From Erpobdella octoculata (Eukaryota > Annelida > Clitellata > Hirudinida > Erpobdellidae), in contig OZ022247.1 of assembly GCA_963978895.1 (NCBI GenBank), positions 9,258,447-9,322,446 of the forward strand: a stretch of DNA of 64,000 nucleotides, in the 5' to 3' direction. Made by a program: the position numbers and the translations under genes. Shown here piece by piece: positions 1-17,640 of the stretch (its first letter is position 1; every line of letters starts with the position of its first letter). The notes under the pieces were generated by a model, which was not told the DNA's origin, did not search any database, and was given only the letters and a program-made list of their open reading frames with translations.

Positions 1-202
1 ATGCGTATTGGAGACAATTTTATTAATTTTATATCTTAGCTCGATGCTAGATTTACCAATAACTGCAGAGTAATAATTTGTGTATCAGTGTTGGTCCAAA
101 GATTAGCTGTTTTCTGTGCCAAAATACAATCAGCGAACTCGTGGAATTTTACCCTATTAGTGGTATTGATACAATGTTGATTCCCTCACAGCTGTCTCCA
201 TC

Positions 203-1783
203 GGTCTCCAAAACGTTCACAGACAAAATGTTCAACGACAAAATGTTCCCGACAAAACGTTCACGACACAACGTTCACGACAAAATGTTCACGACAAAAT
301 GTTCACAGACAAAATGTTCAACGACAAAATGTTCACGACAAAACGTTCACGACACAACGTTCACGACAAAATGTTCACGACAAAATGTTCACAGACAAAA
401 TGTTCACAGACAAAATGTTCACAGACAAAATGTTCAACGACAAAATGTTCACGATAAAACATTCACGACAAAACGTTCACGACAAAATGTTCACGATTGC
501 AACTTTTAAATTTAGTTTAGTTTTAAATGATAAAATATTTTGTGTTTCACAAAATGAGCGCAAATAAAACGTTAACAATAGTAAATGCAATGTTAAATTC
601 CTCTTTTATACCCCTAACTCAAACGGCAACCAGATGAGTATGGATCGGAGGACTGTAAACTGTTTCAGCAAGAAGGAAAAAACAGATGAAATGAGATAGC
701 TATAATAGGAAAATACAATTGGTTACTAATTTGAGATCGCTTGAATTTTCAATTTCAATTAAGCAAACGACGTAAATATAAGGTTTGATGGCTGTATTTT
801 AAAGATTAAAAAGTTAGGAGTATCCAAGAGAAAATTAACCAACCCGCATTAACTAGATAATAAATGGAACGATGATTAAAAGGGTCAAAATATGAAATCT
901 TCATTAACTCCGATTAAAAAGAAAAAGAAATTCAATTAGTTATTAATTGAGATTCATTTGATGTTTCAATTTTAATTAAGTGAACGACAGAAAGAAGCCT
1001 TGATCGTTGTAGCCTAGCGATTAAGAAGTTATCGGCTTCCAAGAGCAATATAGCCTCCTTTAATTAGCTAATTAACGTAACGGTGACTTTGGTAAAGCAG
1101 CATGCAGCTACTTGCGTTTTTCAACTAGAATTGAAAATACATCTCTAGTAATTAAAAACTAAAAAGTTACGGTATCCAAAAGCAAATTAACCGGCATTAA
1201 CTAGTTAATAAATGGAACGATGATAAAAAGGATCAAAATATGGATGGAAAAGAAAAAAGCCAAATAGCTATAACTCCATATAATTATTTATTAATTGAAG
1301 ATCATTTGATGTTGCCAATACGTATTAGTTTCATGCTGTCATGCACATATACTTTGCTTAGGAAAATAAAAAGGTGAATAGATACATCGCAAAAAATGAC
1401 TTAATAATTAGTTTGCAAGTGATCTTGACATAATAAAAAAAAATTTCATTTTTCAGTGTGAACATTTTGTCGTGAACGTTGTGTCGTGAACGTTTTGTCG
1501 TGAACTTTTTGTCGTTGAACATTTTGTCTATGAACATTTTGTCTGTGAACATTTTGTCTGTGAACCTTTTGTGCGTGAACATTTTTCGTGAACGTTTTGT
1601 CGTGAACGTTTTGTCGTGAACATTTTGTCGTTGAACATTTTGTCGTTGAACATTTTGTCTGTGAACGTTTTGTCGGTGTTCATTTTGTCGTGAACATTTT
1701 GTCGTGAACGTTGTGTCGTGAACGTTTTGTCGGGAACATTTTGTCGTTGAACATTTTGTCTGTGAACGTTTTGTCGTGGAACC
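203..1783. mobile_element. MULE-like non-autonomous element A1 with tandem-array termini
   Basis: A 1581-bp insertion. The left end (about 206-495) is a tandem array of 14-15 bp units of the type ACGACAAAATGTTC. The right end (about 1458-1783) is the same array in reverse orientation, so the arrays serve as terminal inverted repeats. Flanks are GTCTCCATC at 194-202 and GTCTCCATT at 1784-1792, a 9-bp target duplication with one mismatch, as expected of Mutator-type elements. The centre carries about three degenerate units of roughly 220 bp (near 718, 942 and 1155-1290) and no transposase. Sequence next to the right array matches, in reverse, the interior of the element at 33523-34452, so both are one family. 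Short frames over the array are repeat artefacts. Confidence 0.8.
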
Positions 1784-1845
1784 GTCTCCATTTATTTATT
1801 ACACAAAAATAAAACGAAATTATACCCACCCCATTTTGGACATCT

Positions 1846-2105
1846 TTTTTACAAACTTTTATTTAGGTTACAATCTCTGTTTTTGTGTGTGTGTGTCTTT
1901 CTCTGTACGCAAATCTTGCAAGTGAAATTTAACCAGCATTTTGACTATCTAGGAAGTTGAAACTTTCAGCATAGCTTTATATTTGATGAAAATACATGAT
2001 TCAATTAAAAAAAAAACTTTGAACATCTTTTGCATTTCTAAATTGAATGTATTTGAAATCAAAATTTGTGTTGAAAAACTTGTTTTTCCTTTACTTGTTT
2101 TACTG
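1846..2105 (+). repeat. Dispersed repeat R1, copy 1
   Basis: A segment containing a GT-rich run, a TTTCTCTGTACGCAAATC stretch and a tract of A near 2007-2016. The same order recurs at 61145-61440 (+) and reversed at 40200-40372. It has no coding capacity. The three copies are diverged but align over at least 180 bp. The element class is not recognised; it may be a SINE or a transposon internal segment. Confidence 0.6.
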
Positions 2106-2394
2106 CAATATGATTAAATCATTCATCCCCCTTATACCCAGTGGCGCGTGGCGAATCCAGAATTTTCTGGTGGGGGATTCACTTCAGAAATTTTTTTATA
2201 TTCTCTTCCAAAAAGCTGATAACCGGTAAGGGGTAGTCGTAAGTATTTTTCAAATTTTTTTTCAAAGACTTCCAATTTCTCCTCCAAAAAAAGCTGCGGT
2301 CGTTTTCCAAAAACAAGGTATTATACCCAAAAATTTTCAATTGAGACTCTGATGGGGGATGCATTTCCACATCCCTCTCTGCTTGTACCTACGT

Positions 2395-2622
2395 ATTTAT
2401 ATAAATGTAAAAGGTAATGTGTGTGTGAGAGCATTCGTTTATCACATCCAAGCCGCAGGAGCAATTTTAACAACATTTGGCATGCAGGTAACTTCAAACT
2501 TCAGTGATGAGAAAATTTTGAAAAATTAAAAAAAAATCTGTTATTTCTTTGACGTTTCATTGGCAAAAACGAGACAAAACTAAGCACAAAAAACCCGGAC
2601 AACACCGGGTAACCCTGTCAGT
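2395..2622 (+). mobile_element. Decayed Helitron-like element
   Basis: The right part carries CCCGGACAACACCGGGTAAC (2592-2611), a decayed version of the hairpin CCCGGGCAACGCCGGG that marks the 3' end of Helitrons elsewhere in the window. The expected terminal CTAG is not intact. The left side has the GTGTGTGAGAGCATTCG-type start seen near Helitron 5' ends. Boundaries are approximate. Confidence 0.4.
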
Positions 2623-2990
2623 AAGCTATATAATGGCGGGAAAATTTTGCCCCCCCCCCTGGAAAATGCTGAATTTACGTCCCTGATTTTCTTGTACGCG
2701 TATTTGTTTACTTTTATATATTTATGTGAACCCTGTTTTCTTTTGTTCTTAGTCGTGTAATTTAAGCCCTATGAAAAATAACCGTATAATTGTATAATTT
2801 TATAAACCTTTGATAGTTAAATATAATATGAATGTTGTTTATGACGAGTGGTATCAATTATATTGAAAACATGCAATTACTTCATGTCATCAAGGTGTGC
2901 TTCATTAATTTTTTTACACTTGAAAGTAATTATCTTGTCTTTTCTTCTTTAATTAGAAAGCCTTGATATTTTTAATGGCAATGTCAACCT

Positions 2991-9418
<6,428 letters not shown>

Positions 9419-9760
9419 TTTCATCTTCAGCCGCAGCACAACTAATGAAACCTCAATTGTACAGGATCCCGGAAATTATTGCTCTCAAATTTTTTTTTGT
9501 AAATAGATGCTTAATACATTTCATTTAGTTCGTCATCCATCCATGCTTTTTAAATTTTTGTTATTGCGATTGTTCAATTTCAGTGAATCTCACGTTCGGC
9601 AGATGTTTTAAGCTGTTAATTTATTGTATAAAAAATTTCAGTGCTCCGATCAATATATTGCTGACAAATTCGACTTTTTGTACATTTAAAAATGTATCAC
9701 TTAAAGCACTCTCTCTCTCTTTTCAGAGTCTCTGAACCAACTAGTTGTGATTCTAGAATG

Positions 9761-9766
9761 AATAAA
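9761..9766 (+). terminator. Candidate poly(A) signal of the TOX gene
   Basis: AATAAA 343 bp after the proposed TOX stop and 52 bp before the end of the convergent CDK9 coding region. Confidence 0.45.
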
Positions 9767-9817
9767 AACAAACAAATGTTACTTTCGAATTTCAAATAAA
9801 TTCAACTAAAAAAATAA

Positions 9818-12800
9818 TCAAAAAACTCGTTCGTAATTCTGATCGTTGTATCCGTTAGCGGGTCTCTGAAGTGTGTGCGTGGTGGAATGCAGTTGTTGTG
9901 CAGCCCCGGGAACGACTTTCCCTTTCCGAGGAGGTGCCAACATTTCAAACATCGAAGTGACGTGTTGAGAAATCATTTTTCCCAGGTCAGAGGGTAGCGG
10001 ATCCTGCCAGAAGAAGTCGTGATTGAGAGCAGTGTCCGAGTCGATTCTCTGCTTTGGATCGAGAACAAGGAGTTTGTCGAGCAGATCGAGTGCATGTCGG
10101 TCGTTGACGTACAACCTCAACCTGTCCTTTACCTTTCGTTTTTGACCTTTAGGAAGTTCAATTTTGGTAAACAGCTCGAATCTCTCCACATTGGGCCACA
10201 CTTCAGGAGTGATCGAGCCACAGAGCTGAGTTATAAGAGTGAGTTGATGCTGTTCGCTGTTTCCCTGGAGAATGGGACTTCGGGTCCACATTTCGGCCAT
10301 AATGCACCCTGCACCCCACATGTCGATGGCCGGTCCGTAGTCTCGTTCGCCCAGCAGAAGTTCGGGCGGGCGGTACCAGAGAGTGACCACTCGGTTGGTG
10401 TATCTATTCGGTGCTCCTTTGCTGACACTGAAGGCTCGAGCTAGACCAAAGTCTGCGAGTTTGAGAACTCCGTTTTTTGTGATGAGAATGTTGGCTGCTT
10501 TCATGTCGCGATGAAGAATTTTGTTGTAGTGGATGAAGAAGAGCCCATCGAGAAGTTGTTGCATGACCCTCTTTACGTCACCCAATGAGAAAATTACTTG
10601 GTTGTTGGCCAGTAACCCAGCAAGGTCATGTTCGCAGAAATCAAAGACAAGATAGAATTGACTTCTGTATCTGTTTGCTTCAGTAGCTTTTGTCCTACAC
10701 ACCTCTATCAGGTTGACAATGTTTTCATGCTTGAGAAGTTTAAGAATTCTAATCTCCCTCAATGCTGTGATTGGGAACTGAAAAATAATTAAATTCAATG
10801 AACCACAGAAATGTACTTTGATCAATCTAATAGGTTTAAACAATACATTATATAGCACCACATATGAAACATAGATTAGAAAATTTATAGCAATTAACTT
10901 TGGAAGCTAGCCAATAAATTAGATTATAATCAGTGTTGGGAACTATTACTCTAATATGTAATATATTACTATTACAATTTACTGAAAAATGTAATACCAT
11001 TACAGAGCTATTACTTCACGTTATGACACAAAATATTCAACATTTTATTGGATAATCACCAATTCGCACAGGCTCAGAAATAATATAATCAAGACTAAAA
11101 CAAGCAATAGTGAATAAACCAAAAACTGCAACACAAAACAAATTTAATTTTGGTGCAAAATTCCAACCAAAAGAGAAAAAATTACCAAAGTCCTCGTTTT
11201 ATATCGAAGGGACTTTAGCGTATTTCGCTAACTCATTAAAATGCGTAGTTTTCTTTTATTTTTTAAAATTATAAATACTTACGATTAAAAAAATTATATT
11301 CTTTTTTAGAATTGAAATTTTACAAAAAACCAATTTTTTTTATTTTGGCGATCCTACAATTGCTGTTTACATTGAGCTAAATGCCAACGAGAACTCAAAT
11401 ATCTTTTAAAATAGTCACTGTAGGTTTCCTAATTTAATTATGTCAGTTTTATAATTTAATAGACTAATATTACCGATATTTTAAATTCATTATTATTAAT
11501 GTTTAGCAGCAGCTGAGAAGCATTTATTTGTTTAGGAAATTTCCACCTAAGAAGCAAATAATCCCACCCCGAAAATTAAAAAAAAACGCCTTTGCAAATC
11601 TCATACAAAACTCTCTAGGACAGCGGTTCTCAATCTTTGAGAATATTACTTTAATATAAAAGTAGTCGCTACTATTACAAGTTACTGAAAAAAGTATTGC
11701 TGTTACTTGTAACAAGTTACTCTCCAACACTGATTATAATACAGTGAGCAAACCGCAAACCTTAGACACACTAGCTTTTATTATTAAATTGGTAATAAAA
11801 AAATAAGTAAAAAGAAATGTTAGCCACTCAAGATTTGAATAGATGAGATGTAAAATAAATCTTTAAAATATATTTGTAAAAAAATAGAAAAACGACTTTT
11901 ACTCACTCCCTCCTTTTCATTTTCCATCAAAACTTTTTTCAGTGCAACAAACTTCTTCGTCTTCTTACATCTGGCTTTGAATACCTCGCTGTCAAAAAAT
12001 CAAACTATGCTGAAAGCATTAATAATATTGTTTTAAATATAAGACGGATACAAATGAAAATTTATTCCAATCCCCGAGAAAACTATTTTGCCATTAACAA
12101 GAGTAACTCTTCAAATTACAAGAATATTTCTGTCTCAATATTTTCAGGTTTTTGAACTTTATCGAATTGGCATAAAAAGAAGAAAAATCAAATGTTTAAT
12201 AATAACAATAAAAATAAGCAGTAACAATAATAATAATAATAAGAAAATGCATCCCACCATATTATAAAATAAAAAATATATATACTATAATACCTTTTCA
12301 AAAATTTTGCCTCATACACAATCCAGCAACTTTTATTTTTGACATAGAGGTACCACTTTGTTTAGACTCAGCAACACCGGGAGTAGCTCGTGCATAAGGG
12401 GTAACAGTTTAACCTTTGTCCGAAATCAGGATGTGCCGAGCCCTATTACCCAGTCACGAAGCTAGTACTCATTTATCAACTAGAATAGTGAATGATGCAA
12501 GGCTGAGTTGCCTGAGCTGTGTGAGTGAATTCCTTGCTCAACGGAATCATGCTATGCTGCAACTGATATTTGAACCCGTGATGGCAAGATGATGGCAGAA
12601 TGATGGCATAACTACTTGTCACCATTGTGCTATGGTGCCTCATCAGCGATGTAAAGGAAATTTAAATTCCCTACCGTGGATATTGAACCAAATCACGGTT
12701 GCAGGTTCAGAAACATTAGAATAAACTTGTTTTAATAAGTACAGGCCAGTGAGGTTTAACTTCTCAAACTACACTAAACCACAATTTCTTTTCTTTATTT

Positions 12801-15800
12801 TACTAATTACAAAACTAATTTTAATGAAAATTGTATTTACATAAACATCAATTTTAATGTTTAATTGTTTATTAGACTAGCAATAACTTCATAATATTTC
12901 TCTTTCCTCTTTGATTTGATAAGTCAGATATGTTGTAGTTCTTTTATCCTAAAGTTTAAGGTAATTGTACAATTTTTCACACAAATGCAAAAAGGCCATC
13001 AATAAAATATCCCTGATCACGGACGAAGTTCTTAAAGCCAGTTTCGAAAATTATTTTATTGAATGTCCTACAAAGACAAGTTCACTACTTTTTTGTGCAT
13101 TACAATCGCTGGATCAAAGATATTCCTTTAGCAAGATAAAATTACTTAAACATCAACTCTCAAAGGCCACAAATGCATGCAGAAGGTGTTGAAAACCAGA
13201 AAATTATTAAATACTATACATGGGGATCTAGCCTCCAAGATCAATAATACTAGTTCTTCCAAATTTTTCTTATTTCAAACACTGAGCAAATTTTGTGAGA
13301 TCGCATGCTTAATTACACACCCACTATACATAATTTTTAAAAGTGTAATACTTATTCGGGTTAATTGCACAGTAACAATAGTTGCAGTTTCGGTGAGCAA
13401 ATTCTTAGAAAATGTCCTTCGTTTGGAAGTTCTCCATAATGTTAATTTCGTTTACTAAAACAGTTAGAGATGAGAACAAATCATCCTTCATTGTTGATAG
13501 AAATTGATTTTGAAAGATTCTCACATGATTTATCGTGCGTTCAAATTGCTTTGAATTTTGAAGAGATTTCCTATGCATTCAAGCCACAGAATTTGCAACA
13601 AATTTCAACCGCAACTAAATTAGTTTCTTCTGTGAACAACAAACTTGCTGTAATATATTTAAATTCTTGAAGAAATGTGAAATTTTCTTCATTTATTCTA
13701 ACACCATCATTTCATCCTCTTCTGGGACGTCGTCATAACACATCAAACCTCGAACGCCAGACTGTATTTCTTGCAAATGCATCTCTTCTGGAATTACGTG
13801 GGCCAAATCTCTCGTATTTAGCGATATAACTTTCTTCGAAGGAACACTTCTTGTCCAAATACCCTGCACGATGGGGGTTTGCAACACAATTAGCGGTAAT
13901 TTTATTTCATGAATTATTAACCCACTGCACGATTTCTGTCAGGTTTGGTTTAATATGTTCGATGTTATCATTAACTTCAATCTGCAAATCATCCTTGAAT
14001 GGTTTGTTGATGACAAGATCTAAAGATTGTATGTATGAAGTCATTCCAGCAGGAATCATTATTTGATCAATTCTTCTCATGTCCAAAAATTTTTTCATGT
14101 CTTTGGCACGATGAGTGCTGGCCGAATCCCACACCAAAAGACCTCTTTGAGAACCTCGAAGAATAGATGGCAGAATAACATCAACCCATTGTCTAATAAC
14201 AGTTTGAGTGCACCATGCAAGAAGCAAAAATCGAACCAGAGTTAAGAATCAGTAATATCGTTGAAGAAGGAAATAATCCAAAGATCAAAAACTTTACAGA
14301 AATATAAAAAGCGTTGCATTGACTTATAATAAACAAATAATAAATGTAATAATAAATTAATTAATTATTAGGTCTTATTTTAAAAGTAGCTCTTATATTA
14401 AGACCACCCTAAAAAATAGTGGTAGGTCTTACTTTTGAGGTAGGTTATATATTTGCGGAAACATGGTAGTAGTTGTAGCGCTACATCTAAGACTAAAAAC
14501 TTAAACTTCCAGTTACAGAAAAGAATTACTACAGAGTATGCAACTTGCAACAAGAAATATGGCAAGACAATCCAAGATCGTTCAGTTCCCGATCTGATCA
14601 ATGTCTAATCTAACAACTTGTAGCTTCAACAAAAACAAATTGCCCTTGAAGCCAATAAACTGGGATGTGATCTTTTTTAATATGATATCTGGGACTGCTA
14701 CCAAGCTGTCCGTGAAGACATTCTTTGTACTAACAACGCAGTTGAAAGATGGCACAATGCAATTGCACGATTATAGGACTGTTTATCAAAGGACGATTCA
14801 TCAAAGGACTGTTCATCAAGGACTATTCATCAAGGGACTATTTATCAAAGGACTATTCATCAAGAGGACGGTTCATCATAAGGACTGTTCATCTAATGTC
14901 TATTCATCCAGCAGACTATTCATAAAAAAGTTAATAAAATTGTTTAAGATGTTATTTTCAACCAAAATATGTTACCAAAATGTAGGGTAAATTATATCAA
15001 ATTTACACAATGCTACTGTGCTTGCATCCAAATACTTTATAATAGAACTAGCGGGGTACCCGGCGTTGCCCGGAGTTTTAGAGGTTTTTCTATCGTTTTT
15101 CTTTCGCTCCCGTTTCTTTCCCCGCTTGCTCTCATGTTCCCGGTCGCTCTCTCTTCTCGCTTGTCTCCCGCTCCCAGTCGCCTTCCCGCTCTTGATCGCT
15201 TTCCCGTTCCCGGTCACAGCACCAGAAAAACTAAATTCGACTGTATATGTACACATTCACCAAAGGCCACAAACACGTCAAACCATCACGCATGCCCGCT
15301 ATGTCAAATCTGGCATCGGTCGTTTAACACCAAGGGGCCACGCTTCAAAGACACTTATGCCTCAAGCAATCAACAAGTTTGTAGAAGACATTGCTGTAAT
15401 ATACAGCAATTTTATTCGTCACATACAGTAAATAAAACAACTGGACAAGAAATAACGTCAAGATCTTAAGATCAAACGAGCAAAAAACAATTGAATAAAA
15501 AGTTTAACAAAACTGAAAAACTGCTTTCAACTGTTTGTACAAACTGTAAGTATATACACACTTAAACAGCCAGATACCATACACCTCAAAACATCACTAA
15601 TACCCGGTATACTACTTCTGCCACACTTTAAAGAGACTCACATGCTCGCTTTAGCGAGGTCAGGAAAGGTTCCACATTTCAAAGAGATGCTTACACTCGT
15701 CGATAAATCAACCAGATTCAGATTTCATGCAAATAATGCTGAGAACAGCTAAAAAAATTTAAGGTGCTGCCATCACTATTTTTTTTAAATTACTGATATG

Positions 15801-17291
15801 TTTAAAATTTATTTTATCAAAGATGAAGAACTGTCTTTTAAAAAGACATCAAATTACTTTACGCTGAAAATATCTTGGGCATATATTGATAAAGGTTGTT
15901 GAGGAGTGGCTTTAAAATTTGATGAATAGTCCTCTTGATTAATAGACTTTAGATGAACAGTCCTTATGATGAACCGTCCTCTTGATGAATAGTCCTTTGA
16001 TGAATCGTCTCTTGATGAATAGTCCCTTGATGAATAGTCCTTGATGAACAGTCCCTTGATGAATCGTCCTTTGATGAAAAGTCTGCATACCATTTGCACG
16101 GGCAGTTCAAATTGCACGTCCAACACTATCGAGGTTAGTAGTGAAACTAGAAAAAGAACAAAACATCAACAAAATGAAGATTGAGCGTATGTTTGCAGGT
16201 GAAAGTCTTCTTCTGAGGAAAAAGAAATATCGAGATTTGGATTGTCGATTGCGTACTGTTGTGATGGATTATGAGAATCATTCATCAATTGATTATTCGC
16301 AGGGATGCAGATTAATAAATTAATTTTTGCTAACATGTGTTTGTGTTAAATTGCTATCTTTTTTATATAAAAAGTAGATTTAATATTATAATATTCTAAT
16401 CAATGAACACTTGATAATAATTAAAGGGCCATTCATTTATTACGTACGCACCGAGGAAGAAAGAGTGTCACAAGTAAATGGTGCAGAGACAGGTGGGCCA
16501 AAGATTTTTAGCTTTTCTTGAAATTATTATTTTTTGTATTATTTTGAAGAACAAACAATGCTTAATAAATATAGTAACTATTAATTAACAATTGCCCGTT
16601 TTCTGCAACGAATTGTATGCGACAAATTATCCGTGACGAATTGTCCGCACCGAACGGTCCGGTTTTTTGCGACAAATTGTCCGGTTTTTGCGACGAATTG
16701 TCCATGCCGAATTGTCCGTTTTTCTGCGACGAATTGTCCGCAACGAATTGTCCTGCAACGAATTGTCTGGACACCATCTGGCTGAGTCATGCTCATTTAA
16801 TTTCAAACATTTTGTCATCATAAAAGATGTTCTACAGAAAATTCTATTCACCGATATTGAGCATTTGGAAGCACAACAATTTTAACTTATGTCAATCTGA
16901 AAGTACTTTTAATTGCCAATATAAAACCATTTTTAATTTTGTTTGCATACTCTATGTTTTGTAATTTCTAAAGAAATGCTTTACTAACTTTTAATTAGGT
17001 CATCAAAAACTTAGACTTTCAAAATTTGTCCAAAAAAATAAGAATAAATAATATTCTTTCAAAAAACCAATTACAAATTCAAATAACTAACCCAAACGTT
17101 CCCTGTCCAATTTTCTTTAACTTTTCATATTTTTCATTCACATCGGGACAAAGAGGAAACTCCATGCCTTCATATTTACTTCTTCTTAAACTTTTTATTG
17201 GACCACCTGCCTTGTCTCGATTCTCATAATTCTTTCCCAAATTACTCAGAGCTGGATTGACTGCAAGATTGGAATTTGCTGCATCAGCCAT
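9818..17291 (-). CDS. CDK9: Cyclin-dependent kinase 9 (P-TEFb catalytic subunit), complete, 3 coding exons
   Basis: Coding exons are 17092-17291, 11907-11988 and 9818-10777, giving 413 residues. CDK9 with cyclin T phosphorylates the RNA polymerase II C-terminal domain and pause factors in the nucleus, releasing paused transcription. Visible features are the Gly-rich loop IGQGTFGEVF (about 61-70), the ATP lysine in VALKK (84), the PITALRE helix (96-102), HRDMKAAN (Asp 185), DFG (203), the T-loop RYTNRVVTLWYRPPE with the activating Thr (about 221), and the C-terminal ERVF shared with vertebrate CDK9. It is about 40 residues longer than human CDK9 (372) because of an N-terminal extension; Met 43 is an alternative start aligning with the human start. 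The first splice junction falls inside the Gly-rich loop (GG|C codon). An acceptor just upstream (exon start 17301) implies a non-coding first exon. Intron 1 is 5.1 kb. Confidence 0.97.
10931..11732. mobile_element. hAT-type non-autonomous element in CDK9 intron 2
   Basis: Both ends begin CAGTGTTGG (left, 10931) or its inverse CCAACACTG (right, ending 11732). The flanks are the same 8 bp, ATTATAAT, at 10923-10930 and 11733-11740. An 8-bp duplication and a CAG start are typical of the hAT superfamily. The terminal 100 bp on each side are imperfect inverted repeats of TTACT/AGTAA motifs. No transposase is encoded. Confidence 0.85.
12390..12660. repeat. SINE-like dispersed repeat, copy 1
   Basis: Contains a phrase of the form ATTACCCAG..AAGCTNGTACTCATTT that recurs at 17550-17585, and a TTTGAACCCGTGATGG segment that resembles a tRNA B-box flank. 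It lies in CDK9 intron 1. The class is inferred from this resemblance only. Confidence 0.4.
12965..13670 (+). other. Unrecognised degraded coding-like stretch
   Basis: Three successive plus-strand frames (12965-13192, 13177-13458, 13470-13670) in different phases, of normal-looking amino-acid composition (for example EVLKASFENYFIE and YSFSKIKLLKHQLSK). They sit in CDK9 intron 1 beside a pogo-type transposase relic. I do not recognise the protein. It could be a decayed transposon gene or chance open frames in AT-rich DNA. Confidence 0.2.
13693..14467 (-). pseudogene. pogo/Tigger-type DDE transposase relic
   Basis: The frame at 13907-14227 contains LLVWDSASTHRAKDMKKFL, then IMIPAGMTSYIQSLDLVINK and PFKDDL. 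These match the second catalytic Asp region and the 'IPGGLTSQLQPLDVSVNKPFK' signature of pogo/JRK-type DDE transposases. The frame continues after a shift at 13693-13887. The DNA-binding domain and the first catalytic Asp are missing, and stops and shifts make it non-functional. At 14371-14467 the sequence (AGGTCTTATTTT..., ending GAAACATGGTA) resembles the terminal region of pogo-like elements, placing the 5' end near 14467. It lies in CDK9 intron 1. Confidence 0.75.
14770..16091. mobile_element. MULE-like element C with tandem-array termini
   Basis: The left end (about 14775-14925) is a tandem array of 14-16 bp units of the type GGACTATTCATCAA. The right end (about 15915-16091) is the same array inverted. 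Flanks are AATTGCACG (14761-14769) and ATTTGCACG (16092-16100), a 9-bp duplication with one mismatch. The unit sequence is unrelated to element A, but the architecture is the same. A Helitron 3' fragment has inserted inside at 15048. It has no transposase gene and lies in CDK9 intron 1. Confidence 0.68.
15048..15235 (-). mobile_element. Helitron 3' fragment
   Basis: CTAG at 15048-15051, then GCGGGGTACC and the hairpin (CCGGCGTTGCCCGG on the plus strand), followed by the TTTTAGAGGTTTTTCTATCG segment and degenerate minisatellite. It is truncated at about 15235. Confidence 0.65.
16593..16780 (-). repeat. Tandem array B (GGACAATTCGTCGC units)
   Basis: About twelve 14-16 bp units. Read on the minus strand it starts GGTGTCCAGACAATTCGTTG (near 16778) and the order of variant units closely parallels the array at 60113-60225. 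The similarity to the ends of elements A and C suggests it is one terminus of a MULE-like element. No partner terminus or target duplication was found. Confidence 0.6.
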
Positions 17292-17464
17292 TCCTCAAAA
17301 TCTGAAATAAAACCCAAATATAGATGCTTAAAAATCTAAATTTGTTTGATTATTCAAATCAAAGCAGGATGGTTAAAGCAGTAATTATATTGTAGCAATT
17401 GGTTTTGAAAGCAAAAAATTTCACAAAAATTAAAAGCATATAATAATCTGGATTTAAAGCGCAT

Positions 17465-17640
17465 TGGCAAGTGACTAAGGCGCCATGAAGCAGCACACTG
17501 GGATCATACAGAGTTACGTGCCCCTCACACACTTTTCATAGGCTGCACCTTATTATTACCCAGCTTAAGCTGGTACTCATTTGTCGACCACAAATGGGTG
17601 AAAGTTGACCTGAGTCAGATCAAATTTACTGTGAAAACAT
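17465..17640. repeat. SINE-like dispersed repeat, copy 2
   Basis: Shares the ATTACCCAGCTTAAGCTGG TACTCATTT-type core with 12390-12660. It lies just upstream of the first coding exon of CDK9. Confidence 0.35.

Noticed and set aside
206..495. CRISPR-like regularly spaced repeats
   Set aside because: The units are directly adjacent without unique spacers, are inverted at the other end of the element, and the DNA is animal nuclear.
10019..10444. Plus-strand frame of 141 codons
   Set aside because: It is antisense to the CDK9 kinase domain.
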